This document shows positions 12,681 to 24,196 of a DNA stretch of 64,000 nt, in pieces. Below the pieces are notes generated by a model. That model did no database searches, was not told the DNA's origin, and saw nothing but the letters and a program-made list of their open reading frames with translations. Location of the stretch: NCBI GenBank assembly GCA_916700875.1, contig CAKAKS010000004.1, positions 13,288,534 through 13,352,533 on the forward strand. The letters run 5' to 3'. The stretch's first letter is position 1. Every line of letters begins with the position of its first letter. The stretch comes from Sebastes aleutianus (lineage: Eukaryota > Chordata > Actinopteri > Perciformes > Sebastidae). The translations under genes and the position numbers were made by a program.

Positions 12681-13019
12681 AGCTGAGTTGGGAGTCACTA
12701 CATGTTGCCATATCTGAGCTATCACTTGGTGAGTACAGTCTTTTTATTACCCAAGGGTATACTAGCCACAATTAAAGTAAAAGGAAAAATAAATAAAGTG
12801 TGATTAAGATGCAGACATTCGGAGAGAGGCAGAGGGAATTTGGCACAGTCAGTAGCAGTTATTTGTTGCTTCAGGGAAGCTGGAAAAAAACAATTCCTTA
12901 GATCCTACTGTCCTCCGTAAAGGGTGCAATCCTCAGAGATGAACTACTATTGTGCTCGGGCCTCTTGTCAGCCTTCACACTGAGGGGCTATTGTGGTCGA
13001 GGTGGGTTCAGGACAGATA

Positions 13020-13200
13020 CCAAGGGAGAGAGTGGGCAGGGAGGGAGATAGACAGAGGCAGAGGAGAAGACAGAAAAAGGAAAATAAAGGACAAACAGAC
13101 AGAAAAAAAACAACAAAGAGAGTCCAACTTCAGAGTCAGCCAGAACAAGGGAGACAGTGTGGGCAGAGCGAAGTACTCAGTGAGACGGAGGAGGGAGTGA
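13020..13200 (+). repeat. purine-rich low-complexity tract
   Basis: Mostly A and G (gagagagtgggcagggaggg and similar). ORFs crossing it on either strand are composition artefacts. Confidence 0.7.
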
Positions 13201-13619
13201 GTGAGGGGCTGAATTCCAAAACAGCGCTGTTTCCAGACATGATACTGAATATATTTTGCATAAAGAGGGTCCAGAGAACACACTGCGCTTCTGACAGCTG
13301 TCTCGCTCTATGAAACGACTGGCTGTGTGTCTCATTACGGGGGGACAACCGGGTTGAGAGTGAGAGCTGGACAAATCCTGCCGGGGAAATCTAATCTGTC
13401 TTATGAATAGCTGATATTGCCTTTTGATGTGCTGGCACAATATTATTCACTATGCTATTCACACTGATGTCTGCTGATGTAAGCTGCTGAAAGATTTACA
13501 CGTGAAATTGGTCTTGATGTCGTGTCTCAGCGAGTGTGTAGGTCTGAGTCACTACACGTATCATCCTAACGCCAGAAAAAGAGTTGTAGTGACCCCCTGA
13601 TCTACTTGCTCCAACATCA

Positions 13620-13830
13620 CCAAGATATCACTGAATGCGCTGGTATTTGTATCTCCAATCCGCACTGATGCGTTTCACTCTATGCATGTAAATGGCCGAG
13701 TTACTGGGTTCCAGTAATTGAATTAGCAATGCTTCCAGAGCTGTGGAGGACAGTTTCTGTAAGCTACTGATTAGCAGGGCTAATTGTCTGCCTGACGAAG
13801 TGTAATTGCGAGAGGCAGGCCTGTGAAGTA
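13620..13830. promoter_or_regulatory. candidate non-repetitive regulatory segment in intron 3
   Basis: Balanced-composition sequence without repeat signatures and with several homeodomain-core strings (gtaattgaattagcaatg near 13715, ctgattagcagggctaattg near 13770). This is only a suggestion based on motif clustering; conservation cannot be assessed here. Confidence 0.2.
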
Positions 13831-15182
13831 CAACATGTGTGACCGGAGGGAGTCTTTTGTTTTCGTAGGAGCCCCCGTTCCTTCTTAACTGCACAACAAT
13901 ACGCCGGGAAGTGAAGAAAAATGGAGGCGCAATGTACATCTCAACACCCTTACAGTGCACTGTTGCCAAGGGGAGCTGTAATGGATAGTGTTCCGCGTGA
14001 GAGAGAGAGGCTGGAGTGAATATCCACTATTTTACTCCTCCTCCGGTCCTGTATCAAATGGCGAACAATGCCGCTGATCCTCCTCATCCCGGCGCTTATT
14101 GACTAATGCTGTGCCTCAGTGTTTCTGTTGAAACTCGGCCTCGGCGTCTGCATCCTGTTTTCAATTAAGCATGGAAACGGCGTGCTAATATCGGATTCTT
14201 ACAGGGTTCTTTTTCTTTTAATGTCTTCTTGCATTAGCACCTTTGCTTAGGATATTGCGAATTCAACAAGCTATTATTGTGCCTGCAAATTAGACACTTT
14301 CAGGACCAGCATGGAAGTGTGTATCACAAGGGTAAAGATGGAGATAAAAACAGATAGGGGGGGGGATCACTGCTTTAGGGTGTTCAATGTCAAAGCAGGA
14401 CATTATTTGGGGAGCTCACAGGCAGACAAGAAACACAAGGCTGAGTGGTACATGGAGCCGGTTTGGCCATTCATCAGCCCTGGCAGCACAATGGGAAATT
14501 GAACACAATGCAAATGCAGAAGGGCCAATTCATCAGTGTTTGTTCCCCTCTCTGCAGTGGGCCATGGAAGGTGGATAACAGCGATGCCAGCGTTGATTCA
14601 CCCGCCCAAAGTTGGCAGCAGACGCTGAGTGACGGACAGAGAGGGGAGAGAAGGACAATACCGAGCATATGGTTGGATTCTCCTGTAGATAGAGGAAGAG
14701 ATATCGCACTTTGTGGTTGCTCTTTTTACAGCTAATTCTTTGGCTGCACTAGCTCTTAAAGTCCCATTATGTGTGCATGCTGCAGAGTTAGGTCCTTGTC
14801 GTCGTTTCACTTCCTCTGCACAAGTTTGAAAGTGGAGCAAGCAGAAAATTAGTCACCTTTTGTTCCTGACAGTGTTTTCCAGATCAGTGGGGATAGAGGC
14901 CAGAGGTTGACGGAGAGAGGAAGGACTCTTCAGGCTGTTGAGACACTGCAGAAGAAGTGTCGGATATTAACTCCAATCAAGGCCACAGAGAGGGCTGACT
15001 CATGTTTCAAGGCCCGATTCTTCTTCCCACTTCAACCTGATTACCATTCAGTTCGAGTGCACGCTGGGAAGTTCATGTAATGTGGAAGATTTTCTCTTTT
15101 AAGATTTTGAAAGTGTCTTCCTGTCGTGTAAACAGTTCCTCAGACAGACGTGTAAACAGACCTCTTTCATAAGGGACGGAAC

Positions 15183-15790
15183 TAGGGCTATTAAAATTAA
15201 TGCAATTAATGCAGTCAATCTTCCCGAGGTTGTAGCGGGCTCACTTTTAAAGCGAGAGTGAATATACCGGCATCATTTCAAACTAGAAAATCTAAAGAAT
15301 CCATTGGCACCAACCATGTCACAGTAGCTTATCGGGAAGGAGGTTAAATAACGCTCCAAACTTGCGCAACATTTTGGCAAGGAAAAAGTGGCATGGCCAT
15401 TTTCAAAGGGGTCCCTTGACCTCTGACCTCAAGATATGTGAATGAAAAATGGGTTCTATGGGTACCGACGAGTCTCCCCTTTACAGACATGCCCTCTTTA
15501 TGATAATCACATGCAGTGTGGGGCAAGTCATAGTCAAGTAAGGAACACTGACACACTGACAGCTGTTGTTGCCTGTTGGGCTTGAGTTTGCCAGGTTATG
15601 ATTTGAGCATATTTGTCATGGTACATGCAGTAATATATACAAATATATATACATACATTTGCATAAAGCAGCATATTTGCCCACTCCCATGTTGATAAGC
15701 TCTGACAAATCTCCCTTTAAGGCACATTTTTAACAGATAAAAAATTAGCGATTAATCAGGATTAAATATTTTAATCGATTGACAGCCCTA
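15183..15790 (+). mobile_element. family B element (hAT-like ends), copy 1
   Basis: Right end attaatcaggattaaat...attgacagccct and left end agggctattaaaattaatgc form imperfect terminal inverted repeats typical of hAT-type relics. The interior strings gtcccttgacctctgacctc, tacagacatgccctctt and cccactcccatgttgataa are shared, inverted, with 24325-24955. No clean target duplication is visible. Confidence 0.7.
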
Positions 15791-18157
15791 GACAGAACCC
15801 TTTATGCTCCCAGGACGCACTCAAAATTGGTAAAAGAAAGCGTAAAAGTTCTCAGATGGCTTGACATTAACTGCTTTACCAAAAGGTCCTCTCTCGCCAA
15901 CGTCTGATGTTCTATTGTTTTATTACCTCCAAGCCAGGAGGTCATTTACTGAGGAGATTATGGTTGCTGGGCTCTGGCTCAATCGATCCGCAAGTCTCAA
16001 CTCGATATGTGCAGTAGAGCGGGTTAGCGCAGCAGTGTTCAGCGACCACCCTAAGTGTCACTACTCTCTAAACCCTCCACAATACAACAGTAAGCCCACC
16101 AAGTACTCAGAGTTTATTTTCTGCCTCGCACAATGCTTGAAAACAACTCATCATATACTGCGACCAAGGGCAGGGAAAGTGGGTGGGATTCATGTTGCCT
16201 TCATGGAGCTGAAGACCTTGGCTTGTTGTTTCCATAAATGTTTCATGCATGCACATATGAGATGAGATTGGCCCCGTCATCGATCATATGGTAATTGCAT
16301 CCACCTCTTTAGCGTATTATGGGCTGTTTGCATTACACCCGCTCTAAGCCTTGTGCTCTGTCAAAGCGTACAACAACCTCCCTCTTAGCGCTGCCAGCCA
16401 TGCAAGAACAAATCACCGCCACTGGGCATTATCTGACATGGCTGATGCATGGGGATGGGGTGAAATCACAAAGACGAGCGTAGGTGTAGCTTTTAGCTTG
16501 TTTTCCTTCTGCAGGAAAGGAAGGCAAAAGAACCTCATGCAACTCTTTTGAACAGCAGTGCAACCGAAATAAAAAACGCACTGGGCTGTTTGTGCTCAAA
16601 CTTTCTTTATTCGCCCTGACACCATATTCCGTTGTAAATCTATTTGATCAATCAGCAATGCATATAATGTGAGTGGAGCAACGGGCGCCAAAGGGGAAAT
16701 TCATTCAAGTCTTTCATATCCAACAAACCAGCCACGGAGGCAACCAAATCTCTGTGCAATTAATCTCCTGTTTTATGCCAGGGTGAACAAGAAGGAAGGA
16801 CAGAAAAAAGGAGGTGAATAAAAGAATAGCACTTCAGCAGTTGAACTTCGCCTTCCCCCTTGACTCTACCGCCCCGGTCCAATCAAATGCAAAGCAGGCA
16901 CTAGAGCACAGGTCATCTTAAATTGGCGCCGGGCCTTGGCAGGGATTACCAGGTCTCATTCTCTTGAGAGGAGATGTCTTGGTGATGAGGGTCGGAGGAA
17001 TCTCCGAGCTGATTCTGCAGCGCCAGCCGAGCGCAGGATGAAATAAAGAAGGAGGGATGATTGGGTGCAGAGCATGTTTTAAAAGCATCTGTGTCCCAGT
17101 GAGCGGCCACAAAAGACCGCGTGAATCCTCGTCTATCTCCGTGGGGGGTTTCTTCCCTCTGTCTGCGTGCTGTCTCACTGCTCCCTGATTCCTTTGTGTG
17201 TGTGCTGAACCTCTACTCCTTTCCTATCCAACAAATTCCCTGCCTTGCCTCTCATTTCGTCCGACCGCTTTTTCTCATTTTCCCTTTCCAGGCGGATTTA
17301 TATCAACAGCGCTCCCTCCAGTCTCCCCTTTTGTTCCATAAAACCATTCTCTTTCTTTTTCTCTGGTTTTCCAGGGTGTAAATGGCAAACATCAAGAGTT
17401 GTCAAACCATCAAAGAAGCCCGGCTGCTAATAAACCCCTCGATGTGTCAATGTTTGTATGGTAACTCAGTGGGTCTCAAAATGCTTAGCGCCACAGGGGG
17501 GGATGTGGGCTCATACAAGTGTAGAAAAAGAAAGAAACATGAGAGGATGCAGAAAAAATTTGAATGACAACATGTGGGAGAAAGGGGAAAAAAAAGAATA
17601 ATTGCTACCTTGAGCATACTTCTATTTATGCATGCTTTGTGCTAATGTTAAAACAAGTCACCATGGGCTGAACTCTAGTTAGCATTCTTTAATTTCTGTT
17701 TAATATTTTAGATCGTTTGATACAGGAGGAGGAACTAAAACGGTAGGACCATATTCAAGAAATTGCACAAGATGTTAATACCCTAAGTAGAGCTGAAGAG
17801 TGTCATATACAGTTTCAAATTGGATTTAAACACGCAGGGTGTTTGCAGCGTCTAAACATCACACCATCACTCTTTCTATCAACCCACAGCGCTGTCGACC
17901 GAACACGCTGTCACTCCGCCGGATGGGAAGTTGTTGTGACATGTGAAATGCTAAACCATTTTACTGTAACAGCTCTAAGTTGCAGGAGCTGGCAGCACGC
18001 TACGACTATAGCGTGGCGTTTGTTGGAGGCAGGCGTAGCGCTTTGGATGGCTGTACCAGCGTGACTGTAAGAGCAAATAGAATACTCACTCGGAAAAGTG
18101 GGTGAGTCAGACTGAGGGAGAATCAGAAAAACGGAGTGAGAGAGAATTAGCACTCAC

Positions 18158-18203
18158 CTGGATCAGTGTCAGGTCTTCCAGATTGAGCCTGAAGAGGTGA
18201 TTT
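18158..18203 (-). CDS. sema5a: sema5a coding exon 3 (46-base exon)
   Basis: A short exon of 46 bases. The acceptor is an 11-base T run followed by acag or gacag-like sequence just upstream of 18203, and the donor is gtgagtgc. The first base completes Arg84; then 15 codons (residues 85-99) read NHLFRLNLEDLTLIQ, matching human NYLFRLQLEDLSLIQ. This is the second strand of the first propeller blade. The incoming phase is 2 and the outgoing phase 0, so skipping it would shift the frame. The exon is too short to stand out as an ORF and was found by splice-site and homology reading. Confidence 0.95.
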
Positions 18204-18396
18204 CTGTAAAAAAAAAAAGAAGGAAGTACAGTATGTGAGCTGATGAGGCCATTTTCCAAGCAAGATCCGTGTAGCATCTCTGCTCTAAGGACAAAACTCT
18301 GTACAGTTTTTATCTCTCTCTAGTTCCTTCATGTTCACCCTCCTACCCATAGTGCCACCAGTGCAAAGGGATAACCACCTCAAAAAAAGGGAGCAT

Positions 18397-19170
18397 TAAA
18401 GCTTCACTAGGCAGAATCCAAAAATCCATAACATCCTTCCAGCATATTGTAATTCGAGTGTTCTGAGAGAAAACTAGACTTCTGCACCTCCTTATGGCTC
18501 TGTTTTCAAGCTTTAAAAAATCGAACCCATGACTGGAGACTTTGGCCAATCACAGGTCATTTCAGAGAGAGAGAGCATTCCTATTGGCTGTACATTCAAC
18601 GGAGGCTCATCACTTGCAAACTCCGATCAAACGGTTAAACTAGGGAGCGCTGTTCAAATATGAATCAATATTCTGTTATTGTAATGCCTATTTCTTGCGT
18701 AAAAGGTTTTCATAAAGTGATGGGCGGTGCTTGGTATTTCCTCAACTGATCTCAACAGGGCTGCCGGGTCTCAAACTCTCATTTTAACAGCTAAACAGTA
18801 CACTACAAGATGTCTATGAAAACATTTTATGTGAGAAAGGCATTACAGTAACAGAATATCGATTCATATTTGATCAGCGCTGCCTAGTTTGACCGTTTGA
18901 TCGGAGTTCGCGAGTGATTGACAGCTGCTCATAAACGGCGAGGCTCCAGCTCGGCTCTGATTGGTTGTTTTCATCCGGTCTGTGAATGCCATTAGTAGCA
19001 CCGGAGGACACAGAGGCACATGATTTTCTTTTTCAGATTACCTGTCTAATGCACTACTGTCAGGATCTACTGTATATATTTTTATAAAAATAACGTTTTT
19101 TAAATCATATTTGCTCCAATTCTACCCACTTAAACAACAAATTGTCAAAGTCACGATGGGCAGTTTAAAA
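18397..19170 (+). mobile_element. family C repeat, copy 1, with internal palindrome
   Basis: Shares gcattcctattggctgta, gggcggtgcttggtatttcc, gattgacagctgctcataaa and tcatatttgctcca with 32330-33176 in opposite orientation. Arms at 18610-18718 and 18812-18917 are inverted copies of about 105 bases with roughly 95 bases between them. Only the second arm exists in copy 2. Known to me as an abundant teleost repeat; no coding capacity. Confidence 0.8.
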
Positions 19171-20886
19171 AAATGATCCAAATTGGTGCAGCAGAATCAG
19201 ATATATCTCCTTTATTTATTCCACACACCTCCTTGGTGCCTACATTACCCACAGTACAACTCAACATTATGCAGTAGTACTCCCCAAGACCTGTAAACAG
19301 ACTTTGATGTGTAAAATCTGTGGAGTTCCCGTTTGAAACAGCTGCATCCGAAGCTTCTAAAGTTTCCCCCACTTAGATGTTAAAATAAACCTTTTCATTG
19401 GTGGCATGAGGAGTTGTAAGAGTTTAATCAGGGTCCTCATAGACGCCGAATTCATTGGATGGTTGGATTCAACCAGGCAGCAAACGATGCACCATACAGT
19501 AGTTTCCTTCAACCCATAATTAGGAGGCAAAAAAGACTGGATAAAGCAGTGCTAAAATTTTTTACAGTCTGCTCTCCTGGAGTTTGGTGTGTATGAAAAA
19601 CATGGGGAGATAAAGAATAAAAAGAGAAATGAAAGCCCGGCGGTGAAACCTCACTCTAATAAGTGCCTATCCTGCTTTGCCTGAAGCCTTTCAAATTTGC
19701 ACCGCACAAACAAAACCGTTTCATTGGCGTTTACAACTTTTCAAGAAACATTATGTTCTTATGAATGCCCTCTCAAGAGGAATATTCTCCATATTGACTA
19801 ATGACGTCTCGGGCTGTCTACTAAAACCATTATGCATCATTACAAGAATGAGATCACATGAAAGCTGACAATTTGGACTAAAAGCATTATTTATTGTGAT
19901 TTTTTCCCCCCCTTTGAGACTCATGTATTATCCATATTTTGTAGTTTTTGTTCCATGAGCCAATCATGATCCAAGTTTATTGTCAGTCCACGCTGGCAAA
20001 GGAAAATTGTCTTAAACATTTGGTACATTTAGTGCAATTTCACAGCAAAAAAAAACTTTTTATAGAGCAACATTAATTTGCAAGCAGAGATCTTGCAATA
20101 GCTTTAACAACAACAACACCCCGTAATGTGTTTTTCTTTCATATCAGCAATCATTTTTAAAGAGCAAGAATTGTTTTTTTTCACAAAGTAGATATCTAAT
20201 TTCAAAACTTCAAGCATATTCACGCACATTCTTGCACACACATACACATGCATGCAACACTTTCGCTGAGATCTATCAATCTCCTGAAGAGTGGCTATCA
20301 GCAGGTCTCAGCGCGGCCGCGGCCCCCCTGTTTTACCGTATTGATATTTGCATCGATCCCTCTTTCCTTCCATTATCACTCATACTTCTAACTCAGCCTG
20401 CAGCCATCCATCCAGCCACAAACGCCTCTCACTGTTAGTCGTTGAGCTGGCACCGAGAATTGAACTAAATCTCGTATTCGATTGTTTTTTTTGTTTTTTT
20501 GAGCGCTCCAAGTACTATGTGTTGATAGAACTGGCTGAGCTGTTGTTAAAAAGTAAAAAAGATTGCCAGAAAAACAACATTGCTATATATTATAATATCA
20601 AAATTTTGCCAGCAGTGAGAATCCACTTGCCTCTTCGACCTTTGCTCTCCATCCGTCCACACACACTCTCCCTGATTAGCCGTTTCCATCTAGGATCCTG
20701 GGGTGCATTAGTAAATTCCCAGGGCCCACTTTGATTCTGTTTGTTTTGCTGCTCACCTTCCTGCTGGCTCCTCATGTTGTATCTCGTTCACGTTGTCGTG
20801 AGTGTTTCTTTCTATTGACAACTAAGCCATTAAGAGAAGTGCAGAGCGCACTTCATCTGGAATCAGACTCACACAGCGTGAATGGA

Positions 20887-20910
20887 TACACACACACACA
20901 CACACACACT
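20887..20910. repeat. CA/TG microsatellite
   Basis: About 12 CA units. On the sema5a strand it is a TG repeat roughly 216-239 bases downstream of the exon 2 donor. Confidence 0.9.
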
Positions 20911-21125
20911 TGGCTGGGCTTGACAACGACAATGGACTTGGAAACAATCTCCAAAGCCATTTTCTTTTGGCTTTTGAAGACATCTATAGAGACACTGATC
21001 ATTACTCACGCAATGCACCAACAAACGCTGAAAAGAAAAAAGGGCAGACAACAAAAGAAAGAGACAAGAGAGACAAAAGGAAACGAAAAGACAAAGCAAA
21101 AAAACCAAACTCAGATATTGGTTAC

Positions 21126-21225
21126 CTGGCACCGACGATCAGTTCGTTCTGGCCGGGGTCGAAGGTCAGCTGTGAGTAATCCACCGTGCCCTCCGCCTTG
21201 AACCTGAAGATCCACGGCTCCATCT
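21126..21225 (-). CDS. sema5a: sema5a coding exon 2 (start of sema domain)
   Basis: A 100-base exon with acceptor gttggcag and donor gtaacc. Its first two bases complete Glu51 with the last base of exon 1, and it ends two bases into Arg84. It encodes residues 52-83. The stretch MEPW, then FRFKAEGTVDYSQLTFDPGQ, then NELIVGA parallels human EIGPW...FRAKNAVDFSQLTFDPGQKELVVGA as I recall it. This is the first beta-strand region of the sema domain, the beta-propeller that binds plexin. DYSQLTFDPGQ is typical of class 5 semaphorins. The exon is preceded by 9.9 kb of intron 1, and a TG repeat follows the donor about 216 bases into intron 2. Confidence 0.95.
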
Positions 21226-21629
21226 CTGCCAACGACACCACAGGACACAAAAAGTGTGAGCCAATCAGAGCGGAGGGTTTATGACTGCAGATGACAGCTG
21301 TGCTGATGAATGAGCTGCGTTCAAAGGGCTGCTGTAACTTTTCTCAAGACACTCAAAGAGTCGGGTCCTTAAAAGCCAAATCTAAAATAGCAGCAAGTCC
21401 TACCTTTCCTCCTACCTTAATAGTTGATAACGTTCAAAGTTCACTTTAGTTTAAATAAAACACAATGCATTGTTATCGTTTAAACTACCCAACAATATAC
21501 AGAGTAGTAAAAATGAGCTCCACGTCAATTAACTACAATTTTAAAACGCTGCTTACACATGAATGCATCTAATAATCCAATATATAATAGTGTTACACTC
21601 AGGGGCCATTTTTTCCCAGTATAATGAGT

Positions 21630-21775
21630 ACTTCTACTTTTAATACTTTGATTTAGCTGATAGTACTTCTGTTCTGTTAGATTTTGAATGCAGGACTTGT
21701 AATGGAGTCATTTCCATTCCAGTAATGGTGCTTTTACTTAAGTAAAAGATCTGAATACGTCTTCCAACAGTGGCG
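21630..21775. repeat. short interspersed repeat with TTACTTAAGTAAAAG core
   Basis: Contains gcttttacttaagtaaaaga, gaatgcaggacttgtaatgg and gatttagctgatagtacttc, all matching in inverted order the segment at 60700-60830. A familiar teleost repeat. Confidence 0.65.
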
Positions 21776-21797
21776 ACCAATATCATCTTTGTAAGGG

Positions 21798-22080
21798 ATA
21801 ATGTACAGTGAGCCGGTCATTGTTAAATAAAACCTGACAGGTCAAGCATCGCCCTGAAGGGGTTTATTTCACAACAATGACCCGCTAGCTGAACATTATC
21901 CTGCTTAGTCTACTTACTTAAGAAATCAGTATTTTGACACAAAAACGGTCCTCCAGAGTCCAAGATCATAACTGCTATATACTGTACATGGTCTGCTATA
22001 AAGAAATAACAGACCATAGAACGGCGTGAATCACCAATCAGAATCGAGTATTCAACAAAGCTGTGTAATAAAAAGTAATA
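21798..22080 (+). mobile_element. family D element with terminal hairpin, copy 1
   Basis: The left half is an imperfect stem-loop: gggataatgtacagtgagcc and cggtcattgttaaataaaac pair with gtttatttcacaacaatgac and ccgctagctgaacattatcc. It is followed by caatcagaatcgagtattca and acaaagctgtgtaataaa. The same order occurs at 34808-35123. Confidence 0.75.
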
Positions 22081-23855
22081 AAACATGTCTTTTGAACTGG
22101 TTGTAAAGTCATCTTTACAATTTTGGGTGATTGTGGGTTATATAAATAAACCTGAGCCGACTTGACACATTTACAATATTTTGTTTCTACAGTGTTTTTT
22201 TTCTGCACAAGACACAGTTATATAGATCTGTGCATTTTCCATTGTTGTATAATGACAAAGTTTGGCATATTTTGTAATTATGATTCCTTAACAAAACTAT
22301 GAGGCAAGGTCTTATCTGCCATGATGCAAATGTGGGTCTTCATACTGAAGAAAATGAAGAGGAAACTGAATAAATAACAAAAATGTGTAGAGCTGTCTAT
22401 AGTTGATAAGGTCACTCATTCAAAAAATCATTTTCCACGGATCAACGTACTCTTACATTAGTGCTTCTCAGACTCCCAAAAACAACAGTGAGACCTGAGA
22501 CCTCCATTCATAAGTGAATGTGTACAAAACAGTGAAATCTAGCTTCTTGTGACTCAGTGGGCAGTCCTTTGATTTCTGTAAACCACCATTGATTGGCCGC
22601 TTTCATGTAAATGTATACTGTGGATGAGCGATGAAGACCGATGACTTTTTTATGGATCTTGACCTTGGTATGGTGAATACACACACACACACATGAACAG
22701 AGAGAGAGAGATATCCCAGACAGACACTGACATCTTATCCACAACATGCCTGTGCTCATGGCGCCCAACCCATTAACCCCTGACCAATCGAATCACGGGC
22801 CCAGAGTGGTTGCCGAGCGATGAGGACGGCCTGTCTACCGCCTGGTTACCCGATAGGTTTATTCAAGGGGTCATTATGGTGACGTGTTTTCCCCATCACT
22901 CGTCACATGCTAAACCTGCAGACATAATAACTTACTGTTGGATTGCCAAAATACGGGACATTTACTCCAGATAACTAGAAATTAGTATTTTTGTGTAAGG
23001 TGCCAGACTCCTGCAGAGTTTTTAACAGTGGTTGCCACGGCGATTTACTGTAAAATCATTCATCACTACATTTGTGAGCTATTTCCAGTCTAAAAAATTT
23101 CAAAGGGACTTTTTTTAATTTACCAAGGAGCTTTCCATCAGGGCCGGAACAGAGGGAGGGGACAGCTTGAATATCCTCCCTGCAACACATTATCTGCTTC
23201 TTCAGGCACACCTGTCAGACAGCGTTTCAAATGAAAGCACGCTCTCCCTCGGCTGCATCAAAAGCCAGTGCTTTCGGGTTTCGGTGACAAACGTGGGATT
23301 TCTTGGGTGATTTAAAAACGAAGACAAACAGAACAAGGAAACTGGGAGCTTCCAAAGAACATCTGCCTCCTCCAGCTCACGTAGTGGGACCAAACTCCAA
23401 GTCTCCTAACAAAACAATATCATCTGCTGCGAGACAGCGCCACTGTATGTATGCAAAGACATGTCCCCTCCCTTGTTCTCTTTCAAGTCTCTAGTGACGA
23501 GTACAAGAGAAGAGGAAAAAAAGCATCCCGCGTCTGACTCTAGGTTTCACAGCGCCAATACATTTTCATTAGCGGCGGTGAAATAAATATCTGGGAGATC
23601 ACGAACAACTTCACCCCAAAGTATTCATTTTGTTTAATGGCTGCTGCTCTGCTTGTTCTGGAGGGAGACACAAAGTTTTGGACGCGTCAATCCTTTCCTC
23701 CACCGGGCTTGTTTTTCACGCCATCGAGTGGATCCCTGGCATACAAATGTAGCAGTGACACCCCCCGGGGGAAGACGCCGCCTGACGAACCCAGCTTCTC
23801 CCCATAAATCTCTCCGACTCACCGGGGGAGGCTCGCTAACGGGGTGATGGAGTGT

Positions 23856-23900
23856 GTGCGAGTGTGTGTGTGTGTGCCTGGATCTGTGTGTGTGTGTGAG
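23856..23900. repeat. interrupted TG microsatellite
   Basis: TG-rich stretch (gtgtgtgtgtgtgcctggat, then ctgtgtgtgtgtgtg) with interruptions. Confidence 0.8.
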
Positions 23901-24196
23901 ATAGAAACAGAGCAGAGAGGATATTTGTTAGAGTGTGGAAAAAGGGGCAAAAGGTTCTAATTGAACGTAACAGCACTCAAAGGATTTATGGACTTTTGTG
24001 ACGGGGGCCAAGGACCATTCGTAAACATTCATAACCAGCGTGGATGGGCCCTCCCAAGGCTGCGGCACTGAATATACGGAGCTCCACAAAGTCAAACTTG
24101 TGGGGGTTTAGCTGATCATAGTTTGGGTTTACTACATGTAGGGATACAAAACAGTGGCATACTTAGAAAGATTCTCAAACACTGCAGGGGCCACCC

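Larger units (their letters stand above)
8442..18157 (-). other. sema5a: sema5a intron 3
   Basis: A 9,716-base intron of phase 0. It holds a perfect 47-bp palindrome (11333-11379), two head-to-head family A copies (11575-12680), a purine-rich stretch around 13020-13200, a repeat with inverted ends (15183-15790) and otherwise unique sequence. No exon was recognised. Confidence 0.88.
18204..21125 (-). other. sema5a: sema5a intron 2
   Basis: A 2,922-base intron of phase 2. It contains the palindromic family C repeat (18397-19170) and a CA/TG microsatellite (20887-20910). The rest is AT-rich with no recognisable feature. Confidence 0.88.

Noticed and set aside
15861..16265. 134-codon plus-strand reading frame in intron 3
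   Set aside because: On the antisense strand of the intron, with no homology recognised; most likely chance.
20731..21201. 156-codon plus-strand reading frame
   Set aside because: It crosses a CA repeat and then runs antisense through sema5a exon 2; no family resemblance.
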